Source: Mesorhizobium_G sp049840935
GTDB lineage: Bacteria; Pseudomonadota; Alphaproteobacteria; Rhizobiales; Rhizobiaceae
Reading direction: 5' to 3'
Assembly (NCBI GenBank): GCA_049840935.1
Contig: JASGJA010000004.1
Location: 1-64,000, forward strand
DNA: 64,000 nt
Numbering within the stretch: position 1 is the first letter of the stretch; each line of letters begins with the position of its first letter. The notes under the pieces are model-generated. The model made no database searches, was not told the origin of the DNA, and saw only the letters and a list, made by a program, of their open reading frames with translations. Of the stretch, positions 35,167-44,073 are shown one piece after another. The translations under genes were made by a program, and so were the position numbers.

Positions 35167-36454
35167 TTAGAGCGCCGAGGTAATCTGCAACTCGTCAACA
35201 CCGTCGCGGCCATAGATGTCGTCGCGGAACTGGACAACACCCGGACCGGTCGACCATGCCGAAACATAAAGGAAGTGCACCGGTACAGGATCGGCAACCG
35301 CAATCGGATGGTTCTCGCCAGCCTTGATAGCGTCTTCGATCTGCTGACGGCTCCAGCCCGGCGTGTTCTTCAAAATCCACGTGACCAGATCGCGCACGTT
35401 CTGGACGCGGACACAGCCCGATGAGTTCGAAACGCATGAGCTTGTTGAACAGGCTCTGCGACGGCGTGTCGTGCATATAGACCCCATCCGGCGACGGGAA
35501 ATTGATCTTGATCGACGCCATGGCGTTGATCTTGCCTGGATCCTGACGCATGCGGTAGCGCGCTGCTTCTTCCGTGTTCCAATCAATCGATGTGGGCGGA
35601 ATTTCCTGCCCGTCCGGCCCGATGATGTGGATGTTATTGTCGGTCAGATAGTTCGGATTCTTACGCATCAGCGGAATGATGTCCTTGCGGATGATCGATT
35701 CCGGCGCGTTCCAATAAGGATTGATAATGATCTCGTTGATCTTCGAGTTCACGATCGGCGTTTGACGGTCAATCTTACCGACAATTGCGGTGTGGCGCAG
35801 AACGACGCGGCCATTATCAACTGCCTCGACCTGAGCAGCAGGAATATTGACCAGTACATAACGCTGTCCGAGATCAGTGGTTTGCTGAAGGCGAACGAGA
35901 TTGGTTTCAAGCTGGCCGAGACGGACCTGAGCCGAAATGTTCATCGCGGCGAAAGTGTACTTGCCGGTAACGCCATCAGCCGGAAGGCCATGACGCTTCT
36001 GGAAGCGCTTGAGCGCGGCATCGACATACGTATCGAATGCGGAAGAAACACCGGCCTCGCGAGCAAGGTCACCCGACGCGATAAGCCGCTGACGAAGTGC
36101 CTGCACGTCAGGATCGTCAACGCCCAGTTCCAGCTTCTTGGTTGCCGGAACCTGCGGCCAGCCACCCTGCGAGGCGAGATTGCGATAATCGTTGATGGCC
36201 TGCTGGGTGTAGGCGATGGTCTGCGGCGAGAAAATTGGCTGCGTGGTCGAAACCTTTGCCTGCTGGCCGCTGGCCGAAACCTGGGCGTCGAACGTGTCAT
36301 CCCAATTGCCACGACGCGGCGACGACAGCACATCACTCAGGAAATCCTGCTCTTGTGCCTGCGCCATCGCGGCCTTTGCAACAGCCGAGAGCGCCAATGC
36401 GCCAGTCCCAGCAAGGAAAAACCGTCTGCTCTTGTTCAAATCCACAGCGTCCAC
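35167..36454 (-). pseudogene. ldtP: L,D-transpeptidase (YkuD) with peptidoglycan-binding domain, frameshift at the active site
   Basis: Begins with a Tat-like signal (KSRRFFLAGTGALALSAVAKA), then a PG_binding_1 repeat (LKRFQKRHGLPADGVTGKYTF, about 165-185). The YkuD domain follows (RYVLVNIPAAQVEAVDNGRV, then VYMHDTPSQSLFNKLMRF). One extra base at 35426-35427 breaks the frame just before the catalytic SSGCVRVQNVRDLV, which continues in the neighbouring frame to a normal C-terminus. Corrected length is 428 residues. It cross-links peptidoglycan in the periplasm. The symbol is given because of the adjacent LdtR-type regulator. A sequencing slip is likely. Confidence 0.82.
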
Positions 36455-36671
36455 CTGTAACGGAATGTTGGTCGCCCGTTCTTAAAACGTCAACCTTAAC
36501 ATTGTTTCACCGCACGCCACCCATTAGACGACGGATATATTTGTCGTCGGGCCAATCGGCGCAATTTCCCTCAATGAAATCTGGGTAGCCACGCGATTAT
36601 GGCCTTAGTTTGGCCCGTTCAACCTACAAAGACGTGAGGGCCTGCGTGAACACTAAACTGTGCGTCGCTGC

Positions 36672-36687
36672 GTGGCACGGGTGCCAC
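36672..36687. promoter_or_regulatory. inverted repeat GTGGCAC-GG-GTGCCAC between ldtP and ldtR
   Basis: Seven-base arms (36672-36678 and 36681-36687) around GG. A related inverted repeat with GTGCCACC lies in the ldtR leader at 37295-37320. They could be LdtR operators, but this is inference. The remainder of 36455-36753 also holds a hairpin at 36699-36720. Confidence 0.4.
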
Positions 36688-36698
36688 AAATGAGCCTT

Positions 36699-36720
36699 GG
36701 GGCGCCTCGAAAGGCACCCC
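36699..36720 (-). terminator. stem-loop after ldtR
   Basis: On the minus strand GGGGTGCCT pairs with AGGCGCCCC around TTCG, a stable tetraloop, 34 bases past the ldtR stop. There is no T-run, so its role as terminator is only probable. Confidence 0.45.
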
Positions 36721-36753
36721 TTAGGCGACAATATAAGGATATAAGCCCAGCGC

Positions 36754-37269
36754 TTACATGCGATAGGCGATGGTGTCGTTCCAGAAGCGATCCAGGCGCT
36801 GCAAAGCCCGGTTCATCTGCTTGAACTCATCCTGATTGATGCCGCCGACCTGCTCGATAGAGCCGATGTGGCGCTCGTAAAGCTTGCCGACAACCTCTGC
36901 AACGTCCTGCCCCTTCGGAGTGAGGCTGATGCGAACGGAACGGCGGTCGATGCGCGAGCGCTGATGATTGATGAAGTCTAGTTCGACAAGTTTCTTGAGA
37001 TTGTAAGAAACGTTCGAGCCCAGATAGTAACCGCGAGAGCGCAACTCGCCTGCCGTAAGTTCTGCATTGCCAATATTAAAGAGCAGCAGCGCCTGGATGG
37101 CATTGATGTCTGAGCGACCAGCACGGTCAAACTCATCTTTGATAACGTCAAGCAAACGCCGATGAAGACGTTCAACAAGCTGAAGTGATTCCATGTATAG
37201 CGTGCGAATAGCCTCGCGGCGATCGCCAGACGCGGGGGCGGGTGTCGCCGCCGGACGCGAGTTGATCAT
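36754..37269 (-). CDS. ldtR: MarR-family regulator LdtR
   Basis: 171 residues. The winged-helix core is clear (INAIQALLLFNIGNAELTAG, LGSNVSYNLKKLVELDFI, RSRIDRRSVRISLTPKGQDV). Its position behind an L,D-transpeptidase gene matches LdtR, described in Liberibacter and Sinorhizobium as controlling ldtP and cell-wall tolerance. The assignment rests on this context and the overall sequence pattern. Inverted repeats lie in its own leader and downstream. Confidence 0.85.
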   Translation of the reverse strand: MINSRPAATPAPASGDRREAIRTLYMESLQLVERLHRRLLDVIKDEFDRAGRSDINAIQALLLFNIGNAELTAGELRSRGYYLGSNVSYNLKKLVELDFINHQRSRIDRRSVRISLTPKGQDVAEVVGKLYERHIGSIEQVGGINQDEFKQMNRALQRLDRFWNDTIAYRM

Positions 37270-37294
37270 GGTTATTACCTTTCGTTTGTCGCCC

Positions 37295-37320
37295 GGTGGC
37301 TTTTTGTTTTTTGTGCCACC
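37295..37320. promoter_or_regulatory. inverted repeat GGTGGC...GCCACC upstream of ldtR
   Basis: Six-base arms at 37295-37300 and 37315-37320 around a T-rich 14-base spacer, about 25 bases before the ldtR start. GTGCCACC here matches the core of the repeat at 36672. An autoregulatory LdtR site is possible; a leader hairpin is the alternative. Confidence 0.4.
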
Positions 37321-37456
37321 TTGACCCGAACGGTAACGGCCACCTTTAAAATTCGACTTAAACGCCAGCCTTAATAGAAGGTTAAAGTTCAGTGGTTTCT
37401 GAACATGGTTAAAAATCTATACTCAATGCATAGTTTTTTAACTAATTGCCCACGAC

Positions 37457-37882
37457 CTACTCATCGCGTGCTGCTTTGCGCTCGCGATAAACGAGGTACC
37501 AGAGCGCTGCATAGATGGTTATTGCAGCCGTATGCGCGATCACAATCGGCAGCCGGTAGCCAAATATATGCGGGTAGACGAGGTACATCGTCGTTTCGGC
37601 AACAGCGCAGATAAACCACATCACCGCGCCCCACGACGCGGTCATCCAGAGGCCAATGGCGGCAAACGGAAAGAAGGCCGCGAGGCATACGCTCGCGACC
37701 TGCCAATGGATCGGCATGAGATCGAAGCGCCAGAGCGAACCGGGGTGATAGCCGATCAGCCTGATCCAGTAGAGAACGCCGAAAAGCAGGCAGTAGCCTG
37801 CGATAACACGCTGAAACCACATGAACGCCAGCTCTGCGCTGGACGGTTCAATGCTGGCGCGGCGTGTCGAGAACGCGTTCAA
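37457..37882 (-). CDS. DUF6163-like membrane protein (141 aa)
   Basis: Four predicted membrane helices (about 22-42, 60-80, 83-103 and 112-132) with short charged ends (YRERKAARDE). It resembles small conserved rhizobial membrane proteins of the DUF6163 type, by memory only. It overlaps the preceding enoyl-CoA hydratase-family gene by four bases, so the two are co-translated. Function unknown. Confidence 0.7.
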   Translation of the reverse strand: MNAFSTRRASIEPSSAELAFMWFQRVIAGYCLLFGVLYWIRLIGYHPGSLWRFDLMPIHWQVASVCLAAFFPFAAIGLWMTASWGAVMWFICAVAETTMYLVYPHIFGYRLPIVIAHTAAITIYAALWYLVYRERKAARDE

Positions 37883-38934
37883 AAAGTCAAATCCCCATCA
37901 GGCAGCGGCGCGAAATAGGCTTCAACATCTGCATCCGAAACCTCCCGAATGGAACCCGGCTTCCAATGCGGCTTGGAGCCCTTGTCCACGATTGCCGCGC
38001 GAATGCCCTCATAGAAATCATGCCCAGCCAGCATACGGCTGACAATGCGAAATTCCATCCGCATGCAGTCTTCCATCGAACGCGACAGACCATGCGCGAT
38101 TTCTTGGAAAGTTACGCGCAGGCTCGTCGGCGATTTTGTGCGCAAGGTTGCAAGCAGGCTATCCGCCTGCGCATCGCCAGCGTCTTTTTCAAGCGCGGCG
38201 ATGATGCCGTGCAGGCTGGGTTCGCCGAACCAAGCATCGATTTTTTCCCACACATCGCGCGGCGTTTCGCGCGGCGGCATAGTGAAGAAGTTGCGCAGCA
38301 CGCCTTCGGCTTCACCATTGCGCGCCAGCATTTCCAGCAGCGCGCCGAGGTTTTCGGATTTGGTCGGATGGGTTGCAAGGCCAGACCAAAGCGCATCGCC
38401 CCATTTCACGCGCGTGCCGGTGAGGCCGAGATACACCCCGAAATTGTCGGCAAGATCAGGCAGCAAATGGCTGCCGCCAACATCGGGGAAAAAGCCGATG
38501 CCAACTTCCGGCATGGCGAACTGCGCGTTCTCGGTGAGGACACGGTGCGAACCGTGGAACGACACGCCGACGCCGCCGCCCATGACGATTTCGTCGATCA
38601 GCGCGATGTATGGCTTGCGGAAACGCTCGATCTGGAGGTTCAGGCGATATTCGTCTGCAAAGAACTCGATGGGCGGGTTGTCGCGACCATTATATATAGC
38701 CATGAGGTCGCCGCCTGCGGAAAACGCCCTGCCCTCGCCCTTAATGACGACCAGCGCAACATTTGCATCACGCTCCCAGTGATGCAGAGCAGCAGACATA
38801 GCTTTGACCATGCGGTGATTCAGGGCATTGAGCGCCTGCGGCCTTGTCATGGTTATGACGCCAGCCGCGCCCATATGCTCGAAGCGAACTTCGTCGCCAC
38901 CGCCGAAATCCAGAACCTTGGCTTCAATGGCCAT
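37879..38934 (-). CDS. enoyl-CoA hydratase/isomerase-family protein (3-hydroxyisobutyryl-CoA hydrolase-like)
   Basis: 351 residues. The crotonase core shows AFSAGGDLMAIYNG (about 70), EIVMGGGVGVSFHGSHRVLTE (oxyanion loop) and FAMPEVGIGFFPDVGGSHLLP. The ECH_2-type C-terminus and length match HIBCH-like enzymes of valine breakdown better than plain enoyl-CoA hydratases. Thioester hydrolysis of 3-hydroxyisobutyryl-CoA is the likely reaction. Confidence 0.85.
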   Translation of the reverse strand: MAIEAKVLDFGGGDEVRFEHMGAAGVITMTRPQALNALNHRMVKAMSAALHHWERDANVALVVIKGEGRAFSAGGDLMAIYNGRDNPPIEFFADEYRLNLQIERFRKPYIALIDEIVMGGGVGVSFHGSHRVLTENAQFAMPEVGIGFFPDVGGSHLLPDLADNFGVYLGLTGTRVKWGDALWSGLATHPTKSENLGALLEMLARNGEAEGVLRNFFTMPPRETPRDVWEKIDAWFGEPSLHGIIAALEKDAGDAQADSLLATLRTKSPTSLRVTFQEIAHGLSRSMEDCMRMEFRIVSRMLAGHDFYEGIRAAIVDKGSKPHWKPGSIREVSDADVEAYFAPLPDGDLTF

Positions 38935-38995
38935 TATGCGTCCCCCGAAACTGATGCTTGCGAGTTACGCGGAGGCGCATTGCACGTCAATGCTA

Positions 38996-39049
38996 CAAGA
39001 GCGGCGGAGCGCCGCATTGGGCCACAAGGGCGGCGGAGCGCCGCATTGG
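38996..39049 (+). repeat. two tandem 25-base hairpin repeats before hemB
   Basis: CAAGAGCGGCGGAGCGCCGC plus ATTGG at 38996-39020 recurs with one change at 39025-39049, a 29-base period. Each copy holds GCGGCG-GAG-CGCCGC, a six-base-pair hairpin. They lie about 60 bases before the hemB start and could be leader structures or a local duplication. Confidence 0.55.
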
Positions 39050-39106
39050 AGTGGACGCGCGCAACGTGCTACAAGCCCCAACATTCAGCGAATGCCAGAG
39101 GCAGCC

Positions 39107-40141
39107 ATGAACAAGCACAGCCCCCTCAAGGCCGCAATCGGTGGCCGCAGCGTCGACGAGATCACGGGATCGCGTCGTCTGCGCCGTATGCGCAAGGCGG
39201 ATTGGTCGCGGCGGCTGGTGCAGGAAAATCACCTGACGGTGGACGACCTGATCTGGCCGATTTTTCTTGTGGACGGCGTGAATGTGCGCGAGCCGATTGA
39301 TGCTATGCCGGGCGTCGAATGCGTGAGCGTAGACCTCGCGGTGAAAGAAGCGGAGCGCGCGGCAAAGCTTGGCATTCCCGCGCTTGCTACATTTCCGCGT
39401 ATCGATGGCGCGCGGAAGGATTTAACGGGGTCGCATATTCTGGACCCGGACAATCTGATCAACCGTGCGACGCGCGCAATCAAGGAAGCGGTGCCGCACA
39501 TCGGCATTATCACCGACGCGGCACTCGATCCGTTTACCGATCACGGCCATGACGGCATTTTGCGCAACGGCGTGATCGTCAATGACGAGACGGTTGAACA
39601 AGTGGCGGCGGCAGCAGTGATGCAGGCGGCAGCAGGCGCGGATATTATTGCCCCGTCTGACATGATGGATGGGCGGATCGGCGCGATCCGTGACGCGCTG
39701 GACGCCAGCGGGTTTCAGGACGTCGCGATCATGTCCTACGCCACGAAATTCGCGTCAGCGTTTTATGGACCGTACCGTGAAGCAATCGGTACCAAGGGCC
39801 TGCTGAAGGGCGACAAGAAGACGTACTACCTCGACCCCGCCAATGCGGCGGAAGCGCTGCGCGAGGCCGAGCAGGATCTGGCCGAAGGCGCGGACATGCT
39901 GATGGTGAAGCCCGGCCTGCCCTATCTCGACATTATTCGCTCGCTGAAGAACGAGTTCAACGTGCCGATGTTCGCCTACCAGGTGTCCGGAGAATATTCG
40001 ATGATCAAGGCCGCAGCGGCGAATGGCTGGATCGACGGCGAGCGAGCCATGATGGAAAGCCTGCTGGCATTCAAGCGCGCGGGCTGCGACGGGATACTCA
40101 CCTATTTCGCGCCGGAAGTGGCCGAACTGCTTACCGCTTGA
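39107..40141 (+). CDS. hemB: delta-aminolevulinic acid dehydratase (porphobilinogen synthase)
   Basis: 344 residues from the ATG with GAGG at proper distance. Active-site lysines are in MSYATKFASAFYGPYRE and DMLMVKPGLPYLDII. The metal loop reads ALDPFTDHGHDGIL, the aspartate-rich type of magnesium-dependent alphaproteobacterial enzymes, without the zinc cysteines. It condenses two aminolevulinates in haem synthesis. It is followed by an RDD gene on the same strand. Confidence 0.97.
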   Translation: MNKHSPLKAAIGGRSVDEITGSRRLRRMRKADWSRRLVQENHLTVDDLIWPIFLVDGVNVREPIDAMPGVECVSVDLAVKEAERAAKLGIPALATFPRIDGARKDLTGSHILDPDNLINRATRAIKEAVPHIGIITDAALDPFTDHGHDGILRNGVIVNDETVEQVAAAAVMQAAAGADIIAPSDMMDGRIGAIRDALDASGFQDVAIMSYATKFASAFYGPYREAIGTKGLLKGDKKTYYLDPANAAEALREAEQDLAEGADMLMVKPGLPYLDIIRSLKNEFNVPMFAYQVSGEYSMIKAAAANGWIDGERAMMESLLAFKRAGCDGILTYFAPEVAELLTA

Positions 40142-40195
40142 ACGCGCGGGCAGAATGCCCATCTATTCGGCATGAACCGACTGGAGAGTTTGCCG

Positions 40196-40672
40196 ATGAA
40201 CAGTGACGTGCTCGCCCCAACCGCACCATTCGCGCTGGACAATCCGCGTGCGTTGGATGGTGTGTTGACCCGGCGGATGATGGCTTTCGTGATCGACTAT
40301 CTGATAGTCGGCGCGCTCACCGTCGCACTAGCGGTCGCGTTTTTCGTTCTCGGCGTCGTTACGCTTGGTGCGGGTTGGCTGCTGTTTTTCGTTTTCGGCC
40401 CCGCGACCGTGTTGATCGTGCTGACCTATATCTGGCGCACGATGGGCGGTCCCAATCAGGCAACTGTCGGGATGCAAATGATGGGCCTCCGAATCTATCG
40501 GATGGACGGCGCACCCATCGACGGCATGACGGCGGTGGTGCACTCCGTGCTGTTCTGGGCAGGCAATGTGGTGTTGACCCCGCTCATTCTATTGGCGACG
40601 CTGTTCACCGACTACAAACGCACCGTGCATGATCTGTTGCTTGGCACAGTAGTGCTGCGCGACCGGGTTTAA
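40196..40672 (+). CDS. RDD-family membrane protein
   Basis: 158 residues from the ATG at 40196, which has GGAGAG upstream (an in-frame ATG at 40172 lacks it). The RDD motif appears in LTRRMMAFVIDYLIVGALTVA, then GPNQATVGMQMMGLRIYR and DYKRTVHDLLLGTVVL. Three or four membrane segments. RDD proteins are linked to ion or solute transport; the specific role is unknown. It converges on sthA and overlaps its 3' end by four bases. Confidence 0.85.
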   Translation: MNSDVLAPTAPFALDNPRALDGVLTRRMMAFVIDYLIVGALTVALAVAFFVLGVVTLGAGWLLFFVFGPATVLIVLTYIWRTMGGPNQATVGMQMMGLRIYRMDGAPIDGMTAVVHSVLFWAGNVVLTPLILLATLFTDYKRTVHDLLLGTVVLRDRV

Positions 40673-42063
40673 CTGGCGCGCGCCATCCGGTTCCACGCGT
40701 CGAGGCCAGCGATTTTGTAGGCCTCGGCAAGCGTTGGATAGTTGAACGTGTTATTCACGAAGAAATCCACCGTGCCACCAAGATTGATGACGGCCTGACC
40801 GATGTGGATGAGCTCGGTCGCGCCCTCGCCGACGATATGCGCGCCGAGCAGGCGGCGCGTGTCCTGATCGAAGATCAATTTCAGAAAACCGCTGTCGACG
40901 CCCATGATGTGGCCGCGCGACGTTTCGCGAAAACGCGCAACGCCAACCTCATAGGGTACACCGCTGCTGCGAACCTCTTCTTCCGATTGGCCAACGGTCG
41001 AGATTTCCGGCACGGCATAGATGCCATAAGGAAAGGTTTCCGGCGCGGGCGGCAGGGTCACGCCAAACGCGTGGCAAGCAGCAACGCGACCCTGCTCCAT
41101 CGCCGTTGATGCAAGGCTCGGAAAGCCGATCACATCGCCCGCCGCGTAGATGTTCGGAACGGTGGTTTGGAATGTCAGCGGATCGACTTTGATGCGGCCG
41201 CGATTGTCGGCTTCAATACCCACGACATCCAGACCGAGAGATTCCACATTGCCGCTGCGACCGGCGGCATAAAGCACGACTTCGGACCGCACCACGCGAC
41301 CATCGGACAGCGTGACCTCGGCTTGCCCGTTTTTTACTTCGATGGCTTTCGCGGCAGTGCCAAGCCGGATCTGCATGCCACGATCCCGCATCTGGTGGAC
41401 AAAGTCGTCGACAATTTCGCGGTCGATAAAATCAAGAATGGTCGGGCGCGGCTCAATGAGTGTCACCGGCACATCGAGCGCGGAGAAGATGGTGGCATAT
41501 TCCACACCGATGACGCCCCCGCCCACGACGGTGAGCGTGCGCGGAAGACGCTCGATTTCCAGCATCTCGTCACTGTCGAATACATGCTTGCGGTCAAACG
41601 GAACTTCCTTGGGTCGATGTGGCCGGGTGCCGACGGAAATCAACGCATTTTCGAAAGCGAGCGAACTGGTATCGCCCTTATCGTTGACGAGTGTCAGTTT
41701 GTGCGGCTCTGCGAAGTGGGCTGTGGAACGCATGCTCCGCACGCCGTTGCGCATGAACTGGTGCTGCAAGACTTCAACCTCGTGGTCGAGCGTTTTGTGC
41801 AAACGCTGCACGAGATCGGAAATCGAAATATCCTGCTTAACCCGATAGCCGCGCCCATAAAAGCCGCGCTCACGCCACCCGGAAAGGTTGAGAACCGTTT
41901 CGCGCAGGGTTTTGGATGGAATGGTGCCGGTGTGGACAGAGACGCCTCCCAGTCGCCTGCCCCTGTCAACCACCACAACCGATTTGCCAAGCTTCGCCGC
42001 CTGAATGGCAGCACGCCGACCGGACGGACCACTGCCAACAACCACCAGATCAATCGGATCCAT
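40669..42063 (-). CDS. sthA: soluble pyridine nucleotide transhydrogenase
   Basis: 464 residues from MDPIDLVVVGSGPSGRRAAIQ. FAD- and NAD-binding glycine motifs (about 8-13 and VVGGGVIGVEYATIF near 185) and the dimerisation end (NNTFNYPTLAEAYKIAGLD) are present. The region GGVSVHTGTIPSKTLRE lacks the redox cysteine pair of lipoamide dehydrogenases, the hallmark of SthA. It balances NADPH and NADH. Confidence 0.93.
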   Translation of the reverse strand: MDPIDLVVVGSGPSGRRAAIQAAKLGKSVVVVDRGRRLGGVSVHTGTIPSKTLRETVLNLSGWRERGFYGRGYRVKQDISISDLVQRLHKTLDHEVEVLQHQFMRNGVRSMRSTAHFAEPHKLTLVNDKGDTSSLAFENALISVGTRPHRPKEVPFDRKHVFDSDEMLEIERLPRTLTVVGGGVIGVEYATIFSALDVPVTLIEPRPTILDFIDREIVDDFVHQMRDRGMQIRLGTAAKAIEVKNGQAEVTLSDGRVVRSEVVLYAAGRSGNVESLGLDVVGIEADNRGRIKVDPLTFQTTVPNIYAAGDVIGFPSLASTAMEQGRVAACHAFGVTLPPAPETFPYGIYAVPEISTVGQSEEEVRSSGVPYEVGVARFRETSRGHIMGVDSGFLKLIFDQDTRRLLGAHIVGEGATELIHIGQAVINLGGTVDFFVNNTFNYPTLAEAYKIAGLDAWNRMARAS

Positions 42064-42298
42064 GCAGCCCCTCAATGTTTACTTCGCAACTGCGAAGGTA
42101 ATTCTAGATTGCGTGAACATAAAACGGATTTCAACCGTTTGAACAAATGGTGCGGCGCATTATATTTTCTGGCAGGCAAGGTTTTGCGAGCAGACAGGAT
42201 CAAGTTCAGATCATGAACCTACCCCTCGCCCTCACCCACAAGTCGAAAATCGAAACGCTTCACCATTCATGAGCGTAGCGCTATAGTTTCAAAACGAT

Positions 42299-43066
42299 AT
42301 GACACAGCATCCGACTCAGTCGCCGCAGTTTTTTCTGACCGCACCTTCGCCCTGCCCCTATGTGGAAGGGCAATTCGAGCGGAAAGTTTTCACGCACCTT
42401 GTTGGCGACAAGGCTCCTGAAATGAATGACCTGCTGACGCAAGGCGGGTTCCGGCGTTCGCAGAACATTGCCTATCGTCCCGCTTGCGAGAATTGCCGCG
42501 CCTGCGTTTCAGTGCGCATTCTGACCAGCGAATTCGAGCCGACGAAAAATATGAAGCGCATTTTACGCCGCAATGCTGACTTGATCGGCGCGATGCATGA
42601 TGCGGAGCCATCAACCGAGCAATATTCACTCTTCCGGCAGTATCTCGACGCGCGCCACAGACGCGGCGGCATGTCTGACATGACCGTGCTGGATTACGCG
42701 ATGATGGTCGAAGACACGCATGTGGAAACCAAAGTGATCGAATACAGGCGGCGCGGGCCGGACAGCTTCATCACCGGGCGCGGCGAAGGCGAGTTGCTGG
42801 GCGTGGCGCTGACTGACCGAATGGCTGACGGTCTCTCGATGGTCTATTCGTTCTACAACCCGGAAATGGAAGACCGCTCGCTCGGCACTTTCATGATCCT
42901 CGACCACATCAGCCGGGCACGCGCGGCAGGTTTGCCGCATGTCTATCTCGGCTATTGGGTGAATGGGTCGCGCAAGATGGGATACAAGGTGCGGTTTTTG
43001 CCGCAGGAACATCTGGGCGCACGTGGATGGGAACGCTATTCCGAACCCGAAACGGACGCTGGCTGA
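42299..43066 (+). CDS. bpt: aspartate/glutamate leucyltransferase (Bpt, ATE family)
   Basis: 255 residues. The N-terminal cysteine pattern PCPYVEG and YRPACENCRACVSVRI (about 18-70) and the C-terminal acetyltransferase-like domain (MVYSFYNPEMEDRSLGTFMIL, then YLGYWVNGSRKMGYKVRF) match bacterial ATE-type proteins. They transfer leucine to N-terminal Asp/Glu, marking proteins for ClpS-ClpAP. It is often labelled arginyltransferase. Confidence 0.9.
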   Translation: MTQHPTQSPQFFLTAPSPCPYVEGQFERKVFTHLVGDKAPEMNDLLTQGGFRRSQNIAYRPACENCRACVSVRILTSEFEPTKNMKRILRRNADLIGAMHDAEPSTEQYSLFRQYLDARHRRGGMSDMTVLDYAMMVEDTHVETKVIEYRRRGPDSFITGRGEGELLGVALTDRMADGLSMVYSFYNPEMEDRSLGTFMILDHISRARAAGLPHVYLGYWVNGSRKMGYKVRFLPQEHLGARGWERYSEPETDAG

Positions 43067-43138
43067 AACTGTTTCGCGTCGCAGGCACTGTCTAATTTGA
43101 CGTTTTGTGCGTAAAGCACCGACAAATACCTCCGTTCG

Positions 43139-44047
43139 GTGCGCAAATTGCCCTCACACCATGACAATCATCTCAAAGGCTTGATCCTTTGCGCCATCGG
43201 TGGTCTGGCAATCACCGTCGATATTCCACTGGTCAAACTGGCCTCCGGCGACCCTTGGCCCGTGCTGATGGTTCGCTGCTCGATGACGCTGCTGGTGGGA
43301 CTGGTGGGCTGGCTGATCTGGCGAGCAGTCGACCGTAACGCTCCCCCGCTTATTCCCGGCAAGAAAGGGGTGATCGTGGCCGCGCTCTATGGCGTCAGCT
43401 CAGTGTTCTTCATCATCGGCGTTTACAATACCTCGACCGCAAACCTCGTATTCATACTGGCGCTGAACACGACATTTTCCGCGCTGCTCTCATGGATATT
43501 TCTTGGCGAAAAGCCACGCGCAGGAACCCTGCTCGCAATGGCTGCCATGATATTCGGCGTGCTGATTATCGTTTGGGATTCGTTCGGATCGGGCAATTTG
43601 ATCGGCGACGCAGCGGGCTTCGCGGCCTCCTTTCTGATCGCAACCGCCATCACCATCACGCGCGCAAGCGGCAAAGACATGGGCATGGCCTCGCTCGTGG
43701 GCGTCGGGCTGCCGTTAATCGTGGCGGCGGCAATGGTGTCAGAGAGCGGATTTCGCATAGATGCGCCGTGGTGGATTGTGCTCAACGGCGCAGTTGTGAT
43801 GCCGATTGCTTTTTACTGCCTCGGAACCGGGCCGAAATATTTGTCCGGACCAGAAGTAGCTATGTTCTATCTGCTGGAAACCGTGCTGGCACCGATCTGG
43901 GTCTGGATGATTTTCGCAGAGCAGCCGAGCCGCAACAGCCTGATCGGCGGGGCGATATTGATTATCGCACTGGTGGCTCATTCCATCTGGCAATTGATGG
44001 AAAGCCGCAAACGACGCGCAAGTGTGGTGATGCGCTATCCAGCCTAG
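43139..44047 (+). CDS. DMT-superfamily (EamA) transporter
   Basis: 302 residues from a GTG. Ten hydrophobic segments in two EamA repeats (first about 12-145, second about 155-290). SGPEVAMFYLLETVLAPIWVWMIF is the typical end of the second repeat. No ribosome site is obvious and the start is therefore uncertain. Exporter of small metabolites; substrate unknown. Confidence 0.82.
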   Translation: MRKLPSHHDNHLKGLILCAIGGLAITVDIPLVKLASGDPWPVLMVRCSMTLLVGLVGWLIWRAVDRNAPPLIPGKKGVIVAALYGVSSVFFIIGVYNTSTANLVFILALNTTFSALLSWIFLGEKPRAGTLLAMAAMIFGVLIIVWDSFGSGNLIGDAAGFAASFLIATAITITRASGKDMGMASLVGVGLPLIVAAAMVSESGFRIDAPWWIVLNGAVVMPIAFYCLGTGPKYLSGPEVAMFYLLETVLAPIWVWMIFAEQPSRNSLIGGAILIIALVAHSIWQLMESRKRRASVVMRYPA

Positions 44048-44073
44048 AATGCAGGTGGGGTTGGCTTAAGTTC

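Noticed and set aside
37864..39300. Long plus-strand frame opposite the enoyl-CoA hydratase-family gene
   Set aside because: It is antisense to a well-supported crotonase gene and only its 3' part overlaps the start of hemB in another frame; no domain is visible.
41167..42216. 350-codon plus-strand frame opposite sthA
   Set aside because: Antisense shadow of a highly conserved flavoprotein; composition is unlike a real protein.
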